A program made the position numbers and the translations under genes. 64,000 nucleotides of DNA, from assembly GCA_028749475.1 (NCBI GenBank), contig JAQVWN010000007.1, positions 21,208 to 85,207 on the forward strand, in the 5' to 3' direction. How positions within the stretch are numbered: position 1 is the stretch's first letter; each line of letters starts with the position of its first letter. The notes under the pieces were generated by a model. The model was not told the origin of the DNA. It ran no database searches and was given only the letters and a program-made list of their open reading frames with translations. The DNA is from Thomasclavelia sp. (GTDB lineage: Bacteria > Bacillota_I > Bacilli_A > Erysipelotrichales > Coprobacillaceae). Below, one piece after another: positions 33,970 to 44,386 of this stretch.

Positions 33970-34371
33970 ATGGACTATTCAACTTTAAGAGATAAAGCTT
34001 TTGAGGCTTTAAATAATAGTTATGCCCCATACTCTAATTTTAATGTTGGAGCAGCAATACTATTAGATAATGGAAAATTTATTATTGGTACTAATATTGA
34101 AAACTCTTCTTATGGACTAACAATGTGTGCTGAAAGAAATGCTATCTTTGCGGCTTATTCTAATGGTTACTTAAAAGAAGATATCAAGGCTATTTGTATC
34201 GCAACTAATGCTGGTAAACTGACTCCTCCATGTGGGGCCTGCTTACAAGTTATGAGTGAGTTAATAAGTAATGATATTCCAATTATTTTAACTAACAAAG
34301 AAGAATTTAAAGTATATACTTTAAAAGACTTCTTACCAATTCAATTTACAGGAGAAAATATGAATGTTTAA
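33970..34371 (+). CDS. cdd: cytidine deaminase
   Basis: 133 residues. It deaminates cytidine and deoxycytidine to uridine. Zinc motifs: TMCAERNAIF (Cys-Ala-Glu) and TPPCGACLQVM (CxxC). The N-terminal YAPYSNFNVGAA is also characteristic. The start at ATG 33970 is chosen, with GGAAGATAAA upstream; an in-frame TTG at 33955 lies in ybeY. Its end overlaps era by eight bases. Confidence 0.94.
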   Translation: MDYSTLRDKAFEALNNSYAPYSNFNVGAAILLDNGKFIIGTNIENSSYGLTMCAERNAIFAAYSNGYLKEDIKAICIATNAGKLTPPCGACLQVMSELISNDIPIILTNKEEFKVYTLKDFLPIQFTGENMNV

Positions 34372-35257
34372 ATCAGGTTTTGTAAGTATTATTGGAAGAC
34401 CTAATGTTGGTAAATCAACATTATTAAATAATATTCTAAAAACTAAATTAGCGATTATGAGTGATGTAGCTCAAACTACTCGTAATACTATTCAAGGTAT
34501 TTATACTGATGATGAAGCTCAAATAATCTTTATGGATACTCCTGGTATTCATAAACCACAAGATGGACTAGGAAGATTTATGAACTCTAGTGCCCTTAGT
34601 AGTATTGAAGGAGTCGATTTGGTACTCCTTATTGAACCCTGCGATGAAGCTATTGGTGGGGGCGATAAGTTTATTATTGAAAGACTTAAAGACTGCGATT
34701 CACCTGTTTATTTAGTATTAAATAAAGTTGATAAAATATCTAAAGAAAAACTTATTTCTAAATTGAATGAATGGCAAGAATTATATGATTTTGATGAAAT
34801 CATTCCAATTAGTGCTAAAGAAGATGAAAATGAAGATAGTTTAATTAATCTAATTAAAGATAAATTGAATGAAGGAATAATGTATTATCCTAAAGATCAA
34901 ATGACTGATCATCCTGAAAGATTTGTGATGGCGGAATTTATCAGAGAAAAGATTCTTTACTTTACTAAAGAAGAAATTCCTCATAGTGTCGCAATTGTAA
35001 TTGAAAAGATGAGTGAAGAAGAGGATGGCAGTGTTGATGTAATGGCCACAATCGTTGTTAACCGAAAATCTCAAAAAGGAATGATTATTGGTAAACAAGG
35101 AAGCATGATAAAAAAGATTAGAACTAATGCTCAAAGAGATATGAAAAGGTTCTTATCAACAACAGTTCATCTAGAGTTATATGTCAGAGTAGAAGAAAAC
35201 TGGCGTAATAAACAAAAATATCTAAAAGAATTTGGATATAACGAAGATGACTATTAA
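34364..35257 (+). CDS. era: GTPase Era
   Basis: 297 residues. G1 GRPNVGKST, G3 DTPGIH, G4 NKVDK and G5 SAKE, followed by a KH domain at the C-terminus (KGMIIGKQGSMIKKIRTNAQ) that binds the 3' end of 16S rRNA. It works in small-subunit maturation. It overlaps cdd upstream and recO downstream (11 bases), so the block is translated in a coupled way. Confidence 0.96.
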   Translation: MFKSGFVSIIGRPNVGKSTLLNNILKTKLAIMSDVAQTTRNTIQGIYTDDEAQIIFMDTPGIHKPQDGLGRFMNSSALSSIEGVDLVLLIEPCDEAIGGGDKFIIERLKDCDSPVYLVLNKVDKISKEKLISKLNEWQELYDFDEIIPISAKEDENEDSLINLIKDKLNEGIMYYPKDQMTDHPERFVMAEFIREKILYFTKEEIPHSVAIVIEKMSEEEDGSVDVMATIVVNRKSQKGMIIGKQGSMIKKIRTNAQRDMKRFLSTTVHLELYVRVEENWRNKQKYLKEFGYNEDDY

Positions 35258-35996
35258 AAGACAAGAAGTAATTGATGAAGGAATAGTTTTAAAGACTCAA
35301 GACTATAAAGATAATGATTCTTTGGTAACTGTTTATACTAAAGAATATGGCAAGATTACTTTAGTAGCTAGGGGAGTAAAAAAAGTAAAATCAAAAAACT
35401 CACCAGCGTGCCAATCTTTAACTCATTCAGAATTTACTTTCATTCCTCGTAAAGGTCTATCAGTTTTAATCAAAGCTTCATCTATTAATTTTTATCGATA
35501 TCTTAAAGAGGATATTATTTTGGAAGCATATGCAAGTTATTTCTTAGAATTTGTATACCAGTTTGCTGGTGAAAATGAGCCAGATGAAGTAATGTTTGAT
35601 ACCCTTAATCAGGCATTAAAACTAGTTAACGAAGGGTATGATTATCGATTGGTATATCTTTTATACAACGCTTATATTCTTAAAGTTAGTGGTGCTCCAC
35701 TCCAGGTAGATAGTTGTGTTAACTGTAATCATACTGATAAGATCGTCGGTATTAGTCTTTCTTCGGGAGGATTAGTATGTGCAAATTGTATTGGTGAATT
35801 TGATCAAAGGTATGATAAAGATTTTCTATTGGCGTTTCGACATTTAAATAAATTAGATTTAAATCATATTGATATGTTAGATATTAAAGAAGAGTATCTT
35901 GATGAACTGACAACAATTATGGATTACTATATTGATGAATTTACAGGTTTAAGATTTAAAACTAGGAAGTTTATAAATAAACTTAAAAAATTATGA
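35247..35996 (+). CDS. recO: DNA repair protein RecO
   Basis: 249 residues. The N-terminal OB fold (about 8-80: VLKTQDYKDNDSLVTVYTKE, ITLVARGVKK) is followed by a helical domain with a zinc-type pair CVNC...CANC (about 155-180). RecO helps to load RecA and anneal single strands in the RecFOR pathway. The start at ATG 35247 overlaps the end of era; an upstream in-frame codon at 35232 is less likely. Confidence 0.92.
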   Translation: MTIKRQEVIDEGIVLKTQDYKDNDSLVTVYTKEYGKITLVARGVKKVKSKNSPACQSLTHSEFTFIPRKGLSVLIKASSINFYRYLKEDIILEAYASYFLEFVYQFAGENEPDEVMFDTLNQALKLVNEGYDYRLVYLLYNAYILKVSGAPLQVDSCVNCNHTDKIVGISLSSGGLVCANCIGEFDQRYDKDFLLAFRHLNKLDLNHIDMLDIKEEYLDELTTIMDYYIDEFTGLRFKTRKFINKLKKL

Positions 35997-36022
35997 CAAA
36001 AGAATAACTTTTGTCTTTTTTT
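35995..36022 (+). terminator. terminator after recO
   Basis: GACAAAA (35995-36001) pairs with TTTTGTC (36009-36015), followed by T7; it overlaps the recO stop. Confidence 0.9.
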
Positions 36023-36074
36023 GTAGACAAAAAAAAGTATAATTATATTAAACTAAAAGGGGAGGGAATGAGTT

Positions 36075-36989
36075 ATGATAAGCGAAAAGTATTCTTCAGC
36101 ATCTGGAACTTATGTAAATTTTGATTTATACCTTCCTCGAATTCTTATTAGATACAAAGGAATAATTCAAATTCATCATGCTTTAAATTCTCATTCTCGG
36201 CGTTACAAAAAGTTTGCTGAGTATTTAGCTAATGTGGGATATGTGGTAGTAGTAAGTGACTTTCCAGGACATGGAACATCACTTTTTAACTTTGAACAAG
36301 GATATTTTGGGAGAGGAGATGCTACTAAAAATTTAGTTAGTGATATGCATCGCCTTAGAAATTTAATATCTAAAAGATATCCTGATTTACCTTATTATAT
36401 TATTGCTGATGGGTTTGCAACCTTAGTCTTAAAAATTTATATGGTTGTATATGGAGATTATATTAATGGAGCTGTTCTAATTGGGACTAATGGCAAAGCT
36501 AAAAATACAAAATTACGTAAAGCGATAGTAGAGACTGATTCTAAACTTCGGGGAGGTTTAATGCATCGCTCACAAACTTTTAAAAAGAGAGCTCATAAAA
36601 AATTAAGTAAAAGGACTTCTAAAGGTGAAGACTATCGAATGTCTGATGAAGAAGAAATTAGAGAATTAAATAATGATCCATTTACTAATGTAACTTACAC
36701 TAATCAAGCCTTACTAGATATTATTAATTTAATGAATTACACTTCCCAAGATTCTTTGCTCCAAAGAACACCATCTTATTTACCAATTTATATTGTCTCG
36801 GGTAAAATAGATGCTTTTGGAGATTTTGGTAAGGGGCCTACTTGGCTTTACAATAAATATAAAACATATGGTTTAAAAGATGTAACTTTAAAAATATATC
36901 CTGGACTTAAAAAAGATATCTTACACGCTACTAGTAGAAGAGACATCTATTTAGACATCGTAACATGGTTAGAAGAAAGATCTATCTAA
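36075..36989 (+). CDS. lysophospholipase-like alpha/beta hydrolase, probably inactive
   Basis: 304 residues of the S33 lysophospholipase type: IIQIHHALNSHSRRYKKFAEYL, VVVSDFPGHGTS, ADGFATLVLKIY and SGKIDAFGDFGKGP. In active relatives the nucleophile sits in GHSMG; here the same place (about 111-115) reads ADGFA, so Ser is Gly. The catalytic His near the C-terminus is also not in its place (LKKDILHAT); the Asp in KIDAFG is kept. It may be a binding or regulatory pseudo-enzyme. Ribosome site AAAGGGGAGGG. It stands alone between the recO and glyS terminators, an unusual insertion into this cluster. Confidence 0.75.
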   Translation: MISEKYSSASGTYVNFDLYLPRILIRYKGIIQIHHALNSHSRRYKKFAEYLANVGYVVVVSDFPGHGTSLFNFEQGYFGRGDATKNLVSDMHRLRNLISKRYPDLPYYIIADGFATLVLKIYMVVYGDYINGAVLIGTNGKAKNTKLRKAIVETDSKLRGGLMHRSQTFKKRAHKKLSKRTSKGEDYRMSDEEEIRELNNDPFTNVTYTNQALLDIINLMNYTSQDSLLQRTPSYLPIYIVSGKIDAFGDFGKGPTWLYNKYKTYGLKDVTLKIYPGLKKDILHATSRRDIYLDIVTWLEERSI

Positions 36990-37035
36990 TACACTTATAG
37001 TTGGTTGACAAAATACTACTATAAGTGTATTTTTT
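36988..37035 (+). terminator. terminator after the hydrolase gene
   Basis: AATACACTTATAG (36988-37000) pairs with CTATAAGTGTATT (37019-37031), ending in T6. Confidence 0.9.
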
Positions 37036-37095
37036 ATACACATGTCTATAGACATATAAAAAGTAAAAAAAGCTTGGTAAATCCAAGCCTTTAAT
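37036..37095 (+). promoter_or_regulatory. glyS leader with palindrome and hairpin
   Basis: ATGTCTATAGACAT (37042-37055) is a perfect palindrome and could be an operator. A hairpin AAGCTTGG/CCAAGC (37070-37088) lies between it and the glyS ribosome site. No T-box is present. Confidence 0.4.
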
Positions 37096-37113
37096 TATCT
37101 TAAGGAGAAATAA

Positions 37114-38484
37114 ATGGCAGATAAAATGGAAAAAATCGTTGCTCACGCTAAATCACAAGGTTTTGTGTTTCAAGGTAGTGAGATATACGATGGATTAGCT
37201 AACACATGGGATTATGGCCCTTTAGGTGTAGAAATGAAAAACAACATTAAACAATTATGGTGGAAGAGATTCATTAGTGAATCTCCATACAATGTTGGAT
37301 TGGATTCAGCAATCTTTATGAATTCAGGTGTTTGGAAAGCTAGTGGACATATTGATTCATTCTCAGATCCACTAATTGATTGTAAGAGTTGTAAGACTAG
37401 ACATCGGGCAGATAAATTGATTGAAGCATTTGATCCTGATGTTCATAGTGAAGGATGGACTAATGAACAAACAATGCAGTATATTAGAGATAATAATATT
37501 GTATGTCCTAATTGTGGAAGCAGTGATTTTACTGATGTAAGACAATTTAAACTAATGTTTGAAACTCATATGGGAGTAGTAGAAGATGAAAAGAGTACTG
37601 TTTATCTTCGTCCAGAAACTGCTCAAGGGATATTTGTAAACTTTAAAAATATTCAAAGAACATCAAGAAAGAAAGTTCCTTTTGGAATTGGTCAAATTGG
37701 TAAAGCTTTTAGAAATGAGATTACTCCTGGTAACTTCATCTTTAGAATGCGTGAATTTGAACAAATGGAAATGGAATTCTTCTGTAAACCAGATACTGAT
37801 TTAGAGTGGTTTAAATATTGGAAGGAACATTGCCGAGCTTTCTTAAGTGATATTGGTATTAAAGATGAAAACTTAAGATTTAGAGATCATGATAAAGCTG
37901 AACTTGCTTTCTATTCTAAAGCAACAGTTGATATTGAATATAAGTTCCCATTTGGATGGGGAGAATTATGGGGAGTAGCTGATCGTACTGATTATGATTT
38001 AACTCAACATCAAACTCATTCTAAAAAATCAATGGAATATTTAGATCCTCAAACAAATGAAAAATATATTCCTTATGTAATAGAACCTTCAGTAGGGGTA
38101 GATAGATTATTCTTAAGTGCTTTTTGTGATTCATATGAGGAAGAACAACTTGAAGATGGAACTACTAGACAAGTAATGCATTTACATCCAAGTATCGCTC
38201 CATATAAAGCGGCAATTTTACCACTTACTAAAAAACAATGCGATAAAGCTGAAGAGTTATACTCTTCATTAGCTAAAGAATTTACATGTGAATATGATAT
38301 TGCTGGTCAAATTGGTAAGAGATATCGTCGTCAAGACGCTATCGGAACTCCATTTTGTATAACAGTTGATTTTGATTCATATGAAGATAATTGTGTTACT
38401 ATTCGTGATCGTGATTCAATGAAACAAGATCGAATTAAGATGGATGAAGTAGCAAATTATATTAAAGAACGTATTAAATTTTAA
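37114..38484 (+). CDS. glyS: glycyl-tRNA synthetase, single-chain dimeric type
   Basis: 456 residues. The class II alpha2 type (as in archaea, eukaryotes and many Gram-positives), not the alpha-beta type. Motifs: [20 protein letters not shown], zinc site CKSCKTRH with [15 protein letters not shown] (motif 2 region), [20 protein letters not shown], and VEP-like [10 protein letters not shown] (motif 3). It charges tRNA-Gly. Start ATG 37114 behind TAAGGAGAAA. It leads an operon-like run with dnaG and sigA. Confidence 0.95.
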   Translation: MADKMEKIVAHAKSQGFVFQGSEIYDGLANTWDYGPLGVEMKNNIKQLWWKRFISESPYNVGLDSAIFMNSGVWKASGHIDSFSDPLIDCKSCKTRHRADKLIEAFDPDVHSEGWTNEQTMQYIRDNNIVCPNCGSSDFTDVRQFKLMFETHMGVVEDEKSTVYLRPETAQGIFVNFKNIQRTSRKKVPFGIGQIGKAFRNEITPGNFIFRMREFEQMEMEFFCKPDTDLEWFKYWKEHCRAFLSDIGIKDENLRFRDHDKAELAFYSKATVDIEYKFPFGWGELWGVADRTDYDLTQHQTHSKKSMEYLDPQTNEKYIPYVIEPSVGVDRLFLSAFCDSYEEEQLEDGTTRQVMHLHPSIAPYKAAILPLTKKQCDKAEELYSSLAKEFTCEYDIAGQIGKRYRRQDAIGTPFCITVDFDSYEDNCVTIRDRDSMKQDRIKMDEVANYIKERIKF

Positions 38485-38495
38485 AGGAGGAAAAC

Positions 38496-40259
38496 ATGGC
38501 TCGATTAAGTAATGAAAAAATCAATGAAATAAGACAAAGCGTTGATATAGTTGATGTAATTGGGTCATTCATTCCACTTACAAAAAAAGGACGTAATTAT
38601 GTTGGAATCTGTCCTTTTCATGATGATACTAACCCATCAATGTCCATCTCACCTGAAAAACAAATTTATCATTGTTTTGTGTGTGGCGCTGGAGGAAACG
38701 TTTTTAAGTTTCTAGAAGATTATCAAAAGATATCTTTTATAGAAGCTGTCAAAGAAGTAGCTGATATGGGTAATATTGATGTTAGTGAATATACATTTAA
38801 TGCTCCTAAAAAAGCAATCAAAGATGATTTAGTTCCCTTATATCAAATGCATGAAAAGGCTCTTGAAGTATACAAGTATTACTTATCTACAAAAGATGGA
38901 GTAATGGCTAAAGAATATTTAACTTCTAGAAATATGAGCGATGAAATAATCGATTATTTCCAAATCGGTTATGCTCCAAGTAATAACTATTTAACCAAAA
39001 CATTTGAGAAGAATGGTTTTAAACAAATAGATATGTATAAATCAGGTTTAATTATTGAAGGTGGACATAGTTTTGATCGCTTTTCTGATCGAATAATGTT
39101 TCCTCTTCATGATGTTGACGGAAAAGTCGTGGGGTTTAGTGGGCGTATCTATAAACAATCACAAACTGATTCTAAATACATGAATTCACCGGAATCTCAG
39201 ATATTTATCAAAGGTGAAAACCTATATAACTATTACCGAGCAAAAAAGGAAGTAAGAACTGAAGGTAAAATAATTATCTGTGAAGGGTTTATGGATGTTA
39301 TAGCTTTATATAAAGCTGGGTTTAAAAATGTTGTCGCCATTATGGGAACAGCATTAACTAAAGAGCATATTAAGTTAATCAAAAGAGTAACTAAAGAAGT
39401 AGTAATGTGTTTAGATGGTGATAATCCAGGACAAGTTGCAACAATCAAATGTTTGAAACTATTAGAAGAAAATGGTATTAAATGTTATGTTGCCAAACTT
39501 CCTGAAGGAAAAGATCCAGATGAAGTTATTAATGATCAAGGAATTAATGAATTAAAAGAAATAATTAGTAAGGCATTAAACATCTTAGAATTTAAAATCG
39601 AATATTATTTTAATAATTCTAATATGGCTAACTATGATGATCGAAAGAAATATATGTCTAGAATAGCTGATGAAATTAGTAAACTTGATGATGAAGTTGA
39701 CATTGATCACTACTGTGAAGAATTAGCCACTAGATCTAAGTTCGATAAATCAACAATTCTAAGTGTTGTAAATAAAGATAAGCAGTTCAATACAAGACAA
39801 ACAGTACCAATTCAAAACGTTACTTATCAAAAACAGCAAAAGATACTTAATAAGTATGAACGAGCAGAAAATGAATTATTATATTACATGATGCAAGATA
39901 AAAAATACTTTGATATCTTTAAAAATAAAGTTGGGTTTATGAGTGATGATATTAATAAATTAATTTATTACTATATCTTAGATGTTTATGAAAGAAAGAA
40001 TGAATTTGTTTTAGCCGATGAACTAAACAATGTCCAAGATAAGGCAGTTATCGATAAAATTATTCTTATTTCACAAGATGATCTTCCAGATCATCCTAGT
40101 GATCAAGCAATAGATGACTATATTAAGTTGGTTAAAGAAAATGCAATTATTAAACCAGAAATAGATAAGTTAAAAGCAATAATGGAAAATACACAAGATG
40201 TGACAAAACAATCACAACTTGTTCAAGAAATAGTAAATATGAGTAAGAAACTAAATTAG
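38496..40259 (+). CDS. dnaG: DNA primase
   Basis: 587 residues. N-terminal zinc finger CPFH...CFVC (about 39-64), then the RNA-polymerase-like core with TOPRIM ([22 protein letters not shown]), and a helical C-terminal domain for helicase contact. It makes RNA primers at the replication fork. AAAGGAGGAAAAC precedes ATG 38496; the gap to glyS is only 11 bases and that to sigA 10 bases. Confidence 0.96.
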   Translation: MARLSNEKINEIRQSVDIVDVIGSFIPLTKKGRNYVGICPFHDDTNPSMSISPEKQIYHCFVCGAGGNVFKFLEDYQKISFIEAVKEVADMGNIDVSEYTFNAPKKAIKDDLVPLYQMHEKALEVYKYYLSTKDGVMAKEYLTSRNMSDEIIDYFQIGYAPSNNYLTKTFEKNGFKQIDMYKSGLIIEGGHSFDRFSDRIMFPLHDVDGKVVGFSGRIYKQSQTDSKYMNSPESQIFIKGENLYNYYRAKKEVRTEGKIIICEGFMDVIALYKAGFKNVVAIMGTALTKEHIKLIKRVTKEVVMCLDGDNPGQVATIKCLKLLEENGIKCYVAKLPEGKDPDEVINDQGINELKEIISKALNILEFKIEYYFNNSNMANYDDRKKYMSRIADEISKLDDEVDIDHYCEELATRSKFDKSTILSVVNKDKQFNTRQTVPIQNVTYQKQQKILNKYERAENELLYYMMQDKKYFDIFKNKVGFMSDDINKLIYYYILDVYERKNEFVLADELNNVQDKAVIDKIILISQDDLPDHPSDQAIDDYIKLVKENAIIKPEIDKLKAIMENTQDVTKQSQLVQEIVNMSKKLN

Positions 40260-40269
40260 GGGAATAAAC

Positions 40270-41526
40270 ATGGCAAAGAAAAAAACAGCATTAAAACCAC
40301 AAAAAGGTATTTCATTTGAAGACCTTGAAAAAATGGTCCTTGAAGAAGCTAAAGCAAACGACAATGAATTAACACAAGAACAATTAGATACTGTTTTATC
40401 TACATACGACTTATCAGATGAAATGGCTGATGAATTATTAGATTTTATATCTAAAAATGACATCGTTATGAGTGATGATAGTCTAGATGATTTAAAACTA
40501 ACTGATGACGAATTATTAAGTGATGCTCCAACTGAAGATGAAATCGATAATGAAGCTGATTCTGACGATGATGAAGATATTGATTTAGACTTCGCTGGTG
40601 ATTTTGATATGAACGCAAATGATACTATTAATATGTATCATGAAGAAACTAAGTCTAAAGAAGAAGAAAGTACTCAACTTGGTAGTAATGTTAAAATTAA
40701 CGATCCAGTAAAAATGTATTTAAAAGAAATTGGAAGAGTAGATTTATTAACTCATGAACAAGAAATCGAACTTGCAAAAAGAATCGAAAATGGGGATGAT
40801 GATGCTAGAAAAGAACTAGCTGCTGCCAACCTTAGATTAGTAGTTTCTATTGCTAAAAGATATGTTGGTCGTGGAATGTTATTTCTTGATTTAATTCAAG
40901 AAGGAAACATGGGATTAATTAAAGCAGTTGAAAAATTTGATTATACTAAAGGATTTAAATTCTCTACTTACGCTACTTGGTGGATTAGACAAGCTATTAC
41001 AAGAGCTATCGCTGACCAAGCTCGTACAATTCGTATTCCAGTTCATATGGTTGAAACTATTAATAAACTAACTCGTTTCCAACGTCAATTAGTTCAAGAA
41101 TTAGGCCGTGAACCAACAGCTGAAGAAATCGCAGAAAAGATGGAAGGAATGACTCCTGAAAAAGTTAGAGAAATTCAAAAGATTTCATTAGAACCAGTTT
41201 CTTTAGAAACTCCAATCGGAGAAGAAGATGATTCTCATTTAGGTGACTTCATCGAAGATGAAGCAGCTCTTTCTCCAGATGATTATGCAGCTAATGAATT
41301 ATTAAAAGATGAATTAAATGAAGTATTACTAGAACTTACCGATAGAGAAGAAAAGGTCTTACGTTTACGATTTGGTTTAGATGATGGAAGAACTAGAACA
41401 TTAGAGGAAGTTGGAAAAGAATTCCAAGTTACTCGTGAAAGAATCCGTCAAATTGAAGCAAAAGCTTTAAGAAAACTAAAACATCCATCTCGTTCTAAGA
41501 GATTAAAAGACTTTTTAGATAAATAA
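40270..41526 (+). CDS. rpoD: primary sigma factor SigA
   Basis: 418 residues. An acidic region 1 (about 60-120, rich in Asp/Glu) is followed by region 2 ([48 protein letters not shown]), region 3, and region 4 ([34 protein letters not shown]). It directs RNA polymerase to housekeeping promoters. The dnaG-sigA pair is the conserved macromolecular synthesis operon. The stop shares one base with trmK (TAATG). Confidence 0.97.
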   Translation: MAKKKTALKPQKGISFEDLEKMVLEEAKANDNELTQEQLDTVLSTYDLSDEMADELLDFISKNDIVMSDDSLDDLKLTDDELLSDAPTEDEIDNEADSDDDEDIDLDFAGDFDMNANDTINMYHEETKSKEEESTQLGSNVKINDPVKMYLKEIGRVDLLTHEQEIELAKRIENGDDDARKELAAANLRLVVSIAKRYVGRGMLFLDLIQEGNMGLIKAVEKFDYTKGFKFSTYATWWIRQAITRAIADQARTIRIPVHMVETINKLTRFQRQLVQELGREPTAEEIAEKMEGMTPEKVREIQKISLEPVSLETPIGEEDDSHLGDFIEDEAALSPDDYAANELLKDELNEVLLELTDREEKVLRLRFGLDDGRTRTLEEVGKEFQVTRERIRQIEAKALRKLKHPSRSKRLKDFLDK

Positions 41527-42218
41527 TGAAACTTTCTAAAAGATTACAAACCATCGCAAATGTAGTAGAAAAATATAAAAGTGGGGAAGTCTTTGGGGAT
41601 ATTGGAACTGACCATGCCTATCTACCTTGTTACCTTGTAGAAAAGGGAATTGTAGAGTTAGCGTATGCTTGTGATGTTAAACAAGGTCCTCTAGATTCTT
41701 CCAAAGAAACTATTAGTAGTTGTCATTTAGAAGGAAAAGTTATTCCTCTTTTAGGAGATGGAATAGCTCCTATCCTTGATAAAAAAGTTAATATGATATG
41801 TCTTGCAGGAATGGGATCTTATCTCATTACTGAAATACTAGATGCTAGTAAGACTTATTTAAATAATGTTGATGTTTTGTTTTTACAACCTAATGCTAAT
41901 ATTGATTATTTAAGAGAATACTTATTTAATAATAATTATGTAATTGTTGATGAAAAAATCTTAAAAGATAATAATCATATTTATGAAGTGTTAGTAACTA
42001 AAAAAAGTGAAAAGAAACATAGCTTATATGATGAATTTGATATTAAATTTGGTCCCATATTAAAAGCATTACAACCAGCCTTATTTATTGAAAAGTGGAA
42101 GAAACAATATGTTGTTTATCAAAATATCATGAAGACATTAGCTCCGCTAAGTCCTCGATATAAAGAGATTAAACATGATATGGAAATGATAGAGGATGTT
42201 TTAAATGAAAGCTTATAA
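41526..42218 (+). CDS. trmK: tRNA (adenine22-N1)-methyltransferase
   Basis: 230 residues, class I SAM-dependent methyltransferase: FGDIGTDHAYLPCYLV (SAM site), ACDVKQGPLD, LGDGIAPI, and a C-terminal coiled-coil. TrmK methylates A22 in tRNA of Gram-positives. It is translationally coupled to sigA upstream and overlaps the nif3-like gene by 14 bases. Confidence 0.92.
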   Translation: MKLSKRLQTIANVVEKYKSGEVFGDIGTDHAYLPCYLVEKGIVELAYACDVKQGPLDSSKETISSCHLEGKVIPLLGDGIAPILDKKVNMICLAGMGSYLITEILDASKTYLNNVDVLFLQPNANIDYLREYLFNNNYVIVDEKILKDNNHIYEVLVTKKSEKKHSLYDEFDIKFGPILKALQPALFIEKWKKQYVVYQNIMKTLAPLSPRYKEIKHDMEMIEDVLNESL

Positions 42219-42963
42219 AATTACTGATTATTTAGAACAATACTTTCCTCTAAATCTTCAACTAGACTGGGATAAATGTGGCCTTCAAATAGGTGATAAA
42301 AATCAAGAAGTTACCAAAATATTAGTAGCTTTAAATGCTGATAATGAGTCCATTGATAATGCCATTAGTAATAACTGTAATATGTTAATTACTCATCATC
42401 CATTTTTATTAGAACCGATTGAAAACGTCGATACTAATAAAGCTACTGGTTCATTTATTAAAAAAGCCATTGATAACAATATTGTGGTTTATTCATTACA
42501 TACTTGTTTAGATATTGGTCAAAATGGAATAAGTATGAATGACTGGCTTATTAACTGTTTTGATGTTAAAGATGTTCAATGTTTTGACATAGATAACTGT
42601 GGTAAAATGGCAACTTTAAACACTCCTTTAAACGGAAATGAATTTATTGATGTTGTAAAAGAAAGTCTAAATGTTAAAAATGTTAAGTATTCCAATAATA
42701 CTAATTGCAAGATTAGTAAAATTGCTGTCTTAGGTGGTAGTGGGGCCGATTATCTAGAAGAGTTAAACTCGAAGGTTGATGCCTTCATTACTGGTGATAC
42801 TAAACATCGCCACGCTAAATGGGCTATTGATAATGGTATCTTACTAATTGATGTTAATCATCATGTGGAAGTTATCATGGAAAATAAGGTAAAAGACTTA
42901 CTTTCAAAATTAGATGTTGAAGTTATGATAAATGATTCAAAAGATTATTTTAATTATAAATAA
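42205..42963 (+). CDS. Nif3-like dinuclear metal-centre protein
   Basis: 252 residues. Metal ligands visible in LITHHPFLL, SLHTCLDI and the C-terminal DVNHHVEV. This is the short Nif3 form, without the middle PII-like insertion of Bacillus YqfO (about 370 residues). The biochemical role of the family is not settled; it usually accompanies trmK. It overlaps trmK and ends at the following terminator. Confidence 0.88.
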   Translation: MKAYKITDYLEQYFPLNLQLDWDKCGLQIGDKNQEVTKILVALNADNESIDNAISNNCNMLITHHPFLLEPIENVDTNKATGSFIKKAIDNNIVVYSLHTCLDIGQNGISMNDWLINCFDVKDVQCFDIDNCGKMATLNTPLNGNEFIDVVKESLNVKNVKYSNNTNCKISKIAVLGGSGADYLEELNSKVDAFITGDTKHRHAKWAIDNGILLIDVNHHVEVIMENKVKDLLSKLDVEVMINDSKDYFNYK

Positions 42964-42984
42964 CGAGGGTAACCTCGTTTTTTA
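42962..42984 (+). terminator. terminator after the sigA operon
   Basis: AACGAGG pairs with CCTCGTT over a short loop, followed by a T6 run; it begins in the stop codon of the Nif3-like gene. Confidence 0.85.
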
Positions 42985-43045
42985 ATTCTAACTTATAACT
43001 TTACCTATTAGTTATAAATGGTGTATGATGAGAAAAGGAGTAACT

Positions 43046-44386
43046 ATGGAAAAAAATGATAAAGATTTAGTAAATGGTAAAATATGGAAGTCATTAGTGT
43101 TCTTTTCTCTTCCATTATTAGTTGGGAACTTATTTCAACAATTATATAATACAGTCGATTCTTATGTAGTAGGTAACTTTGTTAACTCTAATGCTTTAGC
43201 AGCTGTTGGACAATCAACACCAATTATCAATATGCTAGTAGGGTTCTTTATGGGACTTGCGACTGGTGCTGGGGTGGTAATTGCTCAATATTATGGAGCT
43301 CAAAAGTATGAGAAAATGAGTAAGGCTATTCATACTTCAATTGCTTTAACTCTTGTTTTATGTGTGGTACTTACAATCCTAGGCTTCTTTATGGCTAGAC
43401 CTATTTTAGAATTAATAGGTTCACCTAATGAGATTATTGATCAAGCAACGCTATATTTAAGGATTTATTTTTTAGGTATTACTTTCTTCTTAATATATAA
43501 TATGGGATCTGGTATTCTTCGTTCTATTGGAGATAGTAAAAGACCATTAATCTATTTGATAATTGGGACAATTATCAATATTGTACTAGACTTCTTATTT
43601 GTAGTAGGTTTAGACCTAGGAGTTGCGGGTGTCGCAATTGCTACATTGCTTGCTCAAGGAGTATCAGCTGTACTTGTAATGTTTGCTCTGTTAAAGACTT
43701 CGGATACTTATAAAGTAGTATTAAGTAAAATTAGGTTTGATACTTCTATGTTAAGTAAAATTGTTAGGATTGGTATTCCAACTGCTCTTCAACAAAGTAT
43801 AGTATCTTTTAGTAATGTTATAGTTCAATCATATATTAATGGATTTGGGGCAGCTGCAGTAGCTGGGTATACTACAACCGTTAAACTAGATGGATTTATG
43901 CAACTTCCAATTCAAAGTTTTGCAATGGCTATTACAACCTATGTTGGACAAAATATTGGGGCTAAAAGATATGATCGAATTAAAAAAGGTGTTAATACTA
44001 CTTTAATGATATGTATGGGTTATGTAATTGTTGGTTCATTAATGCTTTATTTCTTCTGTTCACAAGCTATTGGAATCTTTACTAGTGATCCACAAGTTAT
44101 TGCTCAAGGTAGTATCAACTGTCGAGTATTTGCAAGTTGTTACTGGGCTTTACCACTAATTCATATTTATAGTGGAGCCTTAAGAGGAGCCGGTATTTCT
44201 AAAGTTCCAATGTATGCCATGGTACTTTGTTTTGTAATTATTAGACAAGTATATTTATTTATCTTTACAAAAATCACTTCATCAGTGGCTATTGTTTTTA
44301 TGGGATGGCCGATTACATGGGTAATCTGTATGTTAGTGTTAGTATATTATTATCATAAAGTTGATTGGTTAAAGGAGGAGATTTAA
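43046..44386 (+). CDS. MATE-family multidrug efflux protein
   Basis: 446 residues with about twelve membrane helices in two halves. Family features: SLPLLVGNLFQQLYNTVDSYVVG, ALAAVGQSTPII, and in the second half ALQQSIVSFSNVIVQ. MATE proteins export cationic compounds using a Na+ or H+ gradient; the substrate is unknown. The start at ATG 43046 follows AAAAGGAG; a seven-codon longer frame is possible. The stop shares one base with the next gene. Confidence 0.88.
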   Translation: MEKNDKDLVNGKIWKSLVFFSLPLLVGNLFQQLYNTVDSYVVGNFVNSNALAAVGQSTPIINMLVGFFMGLATGAGVVIAQYYGAQKYEKMSKAIHTSIALTLVLCVVLTILGFFMARPILELIGSPNEIIDQATLYLRIYFLGITFFLIYNMGSGILRSIGDSKRPLIYLIIGTIINIVLDFLFVVGLDLGVAGVAIATLLAQGVSAVLVMFALLKTSDTYKVVLSKIRFDTSMLSKIVRIGIPTALQQSIVSFSNVIVQSYINGFGAAAVAGYTTTVKLDGFMQLPIQSFAMAITTYVGQNIGAKRYDRIKKGVNTTLMICMGYVIVGSLMLYFFCSQAIGIFTSDPQVIAQGSINCRVFASCYWALPLIHIYSGALRGAGISKVPMYAMVLCFVIIRQVYLFIFTKITSSVAIVFMGWPITWVICMLVLVYYYHKVDWLKEEI

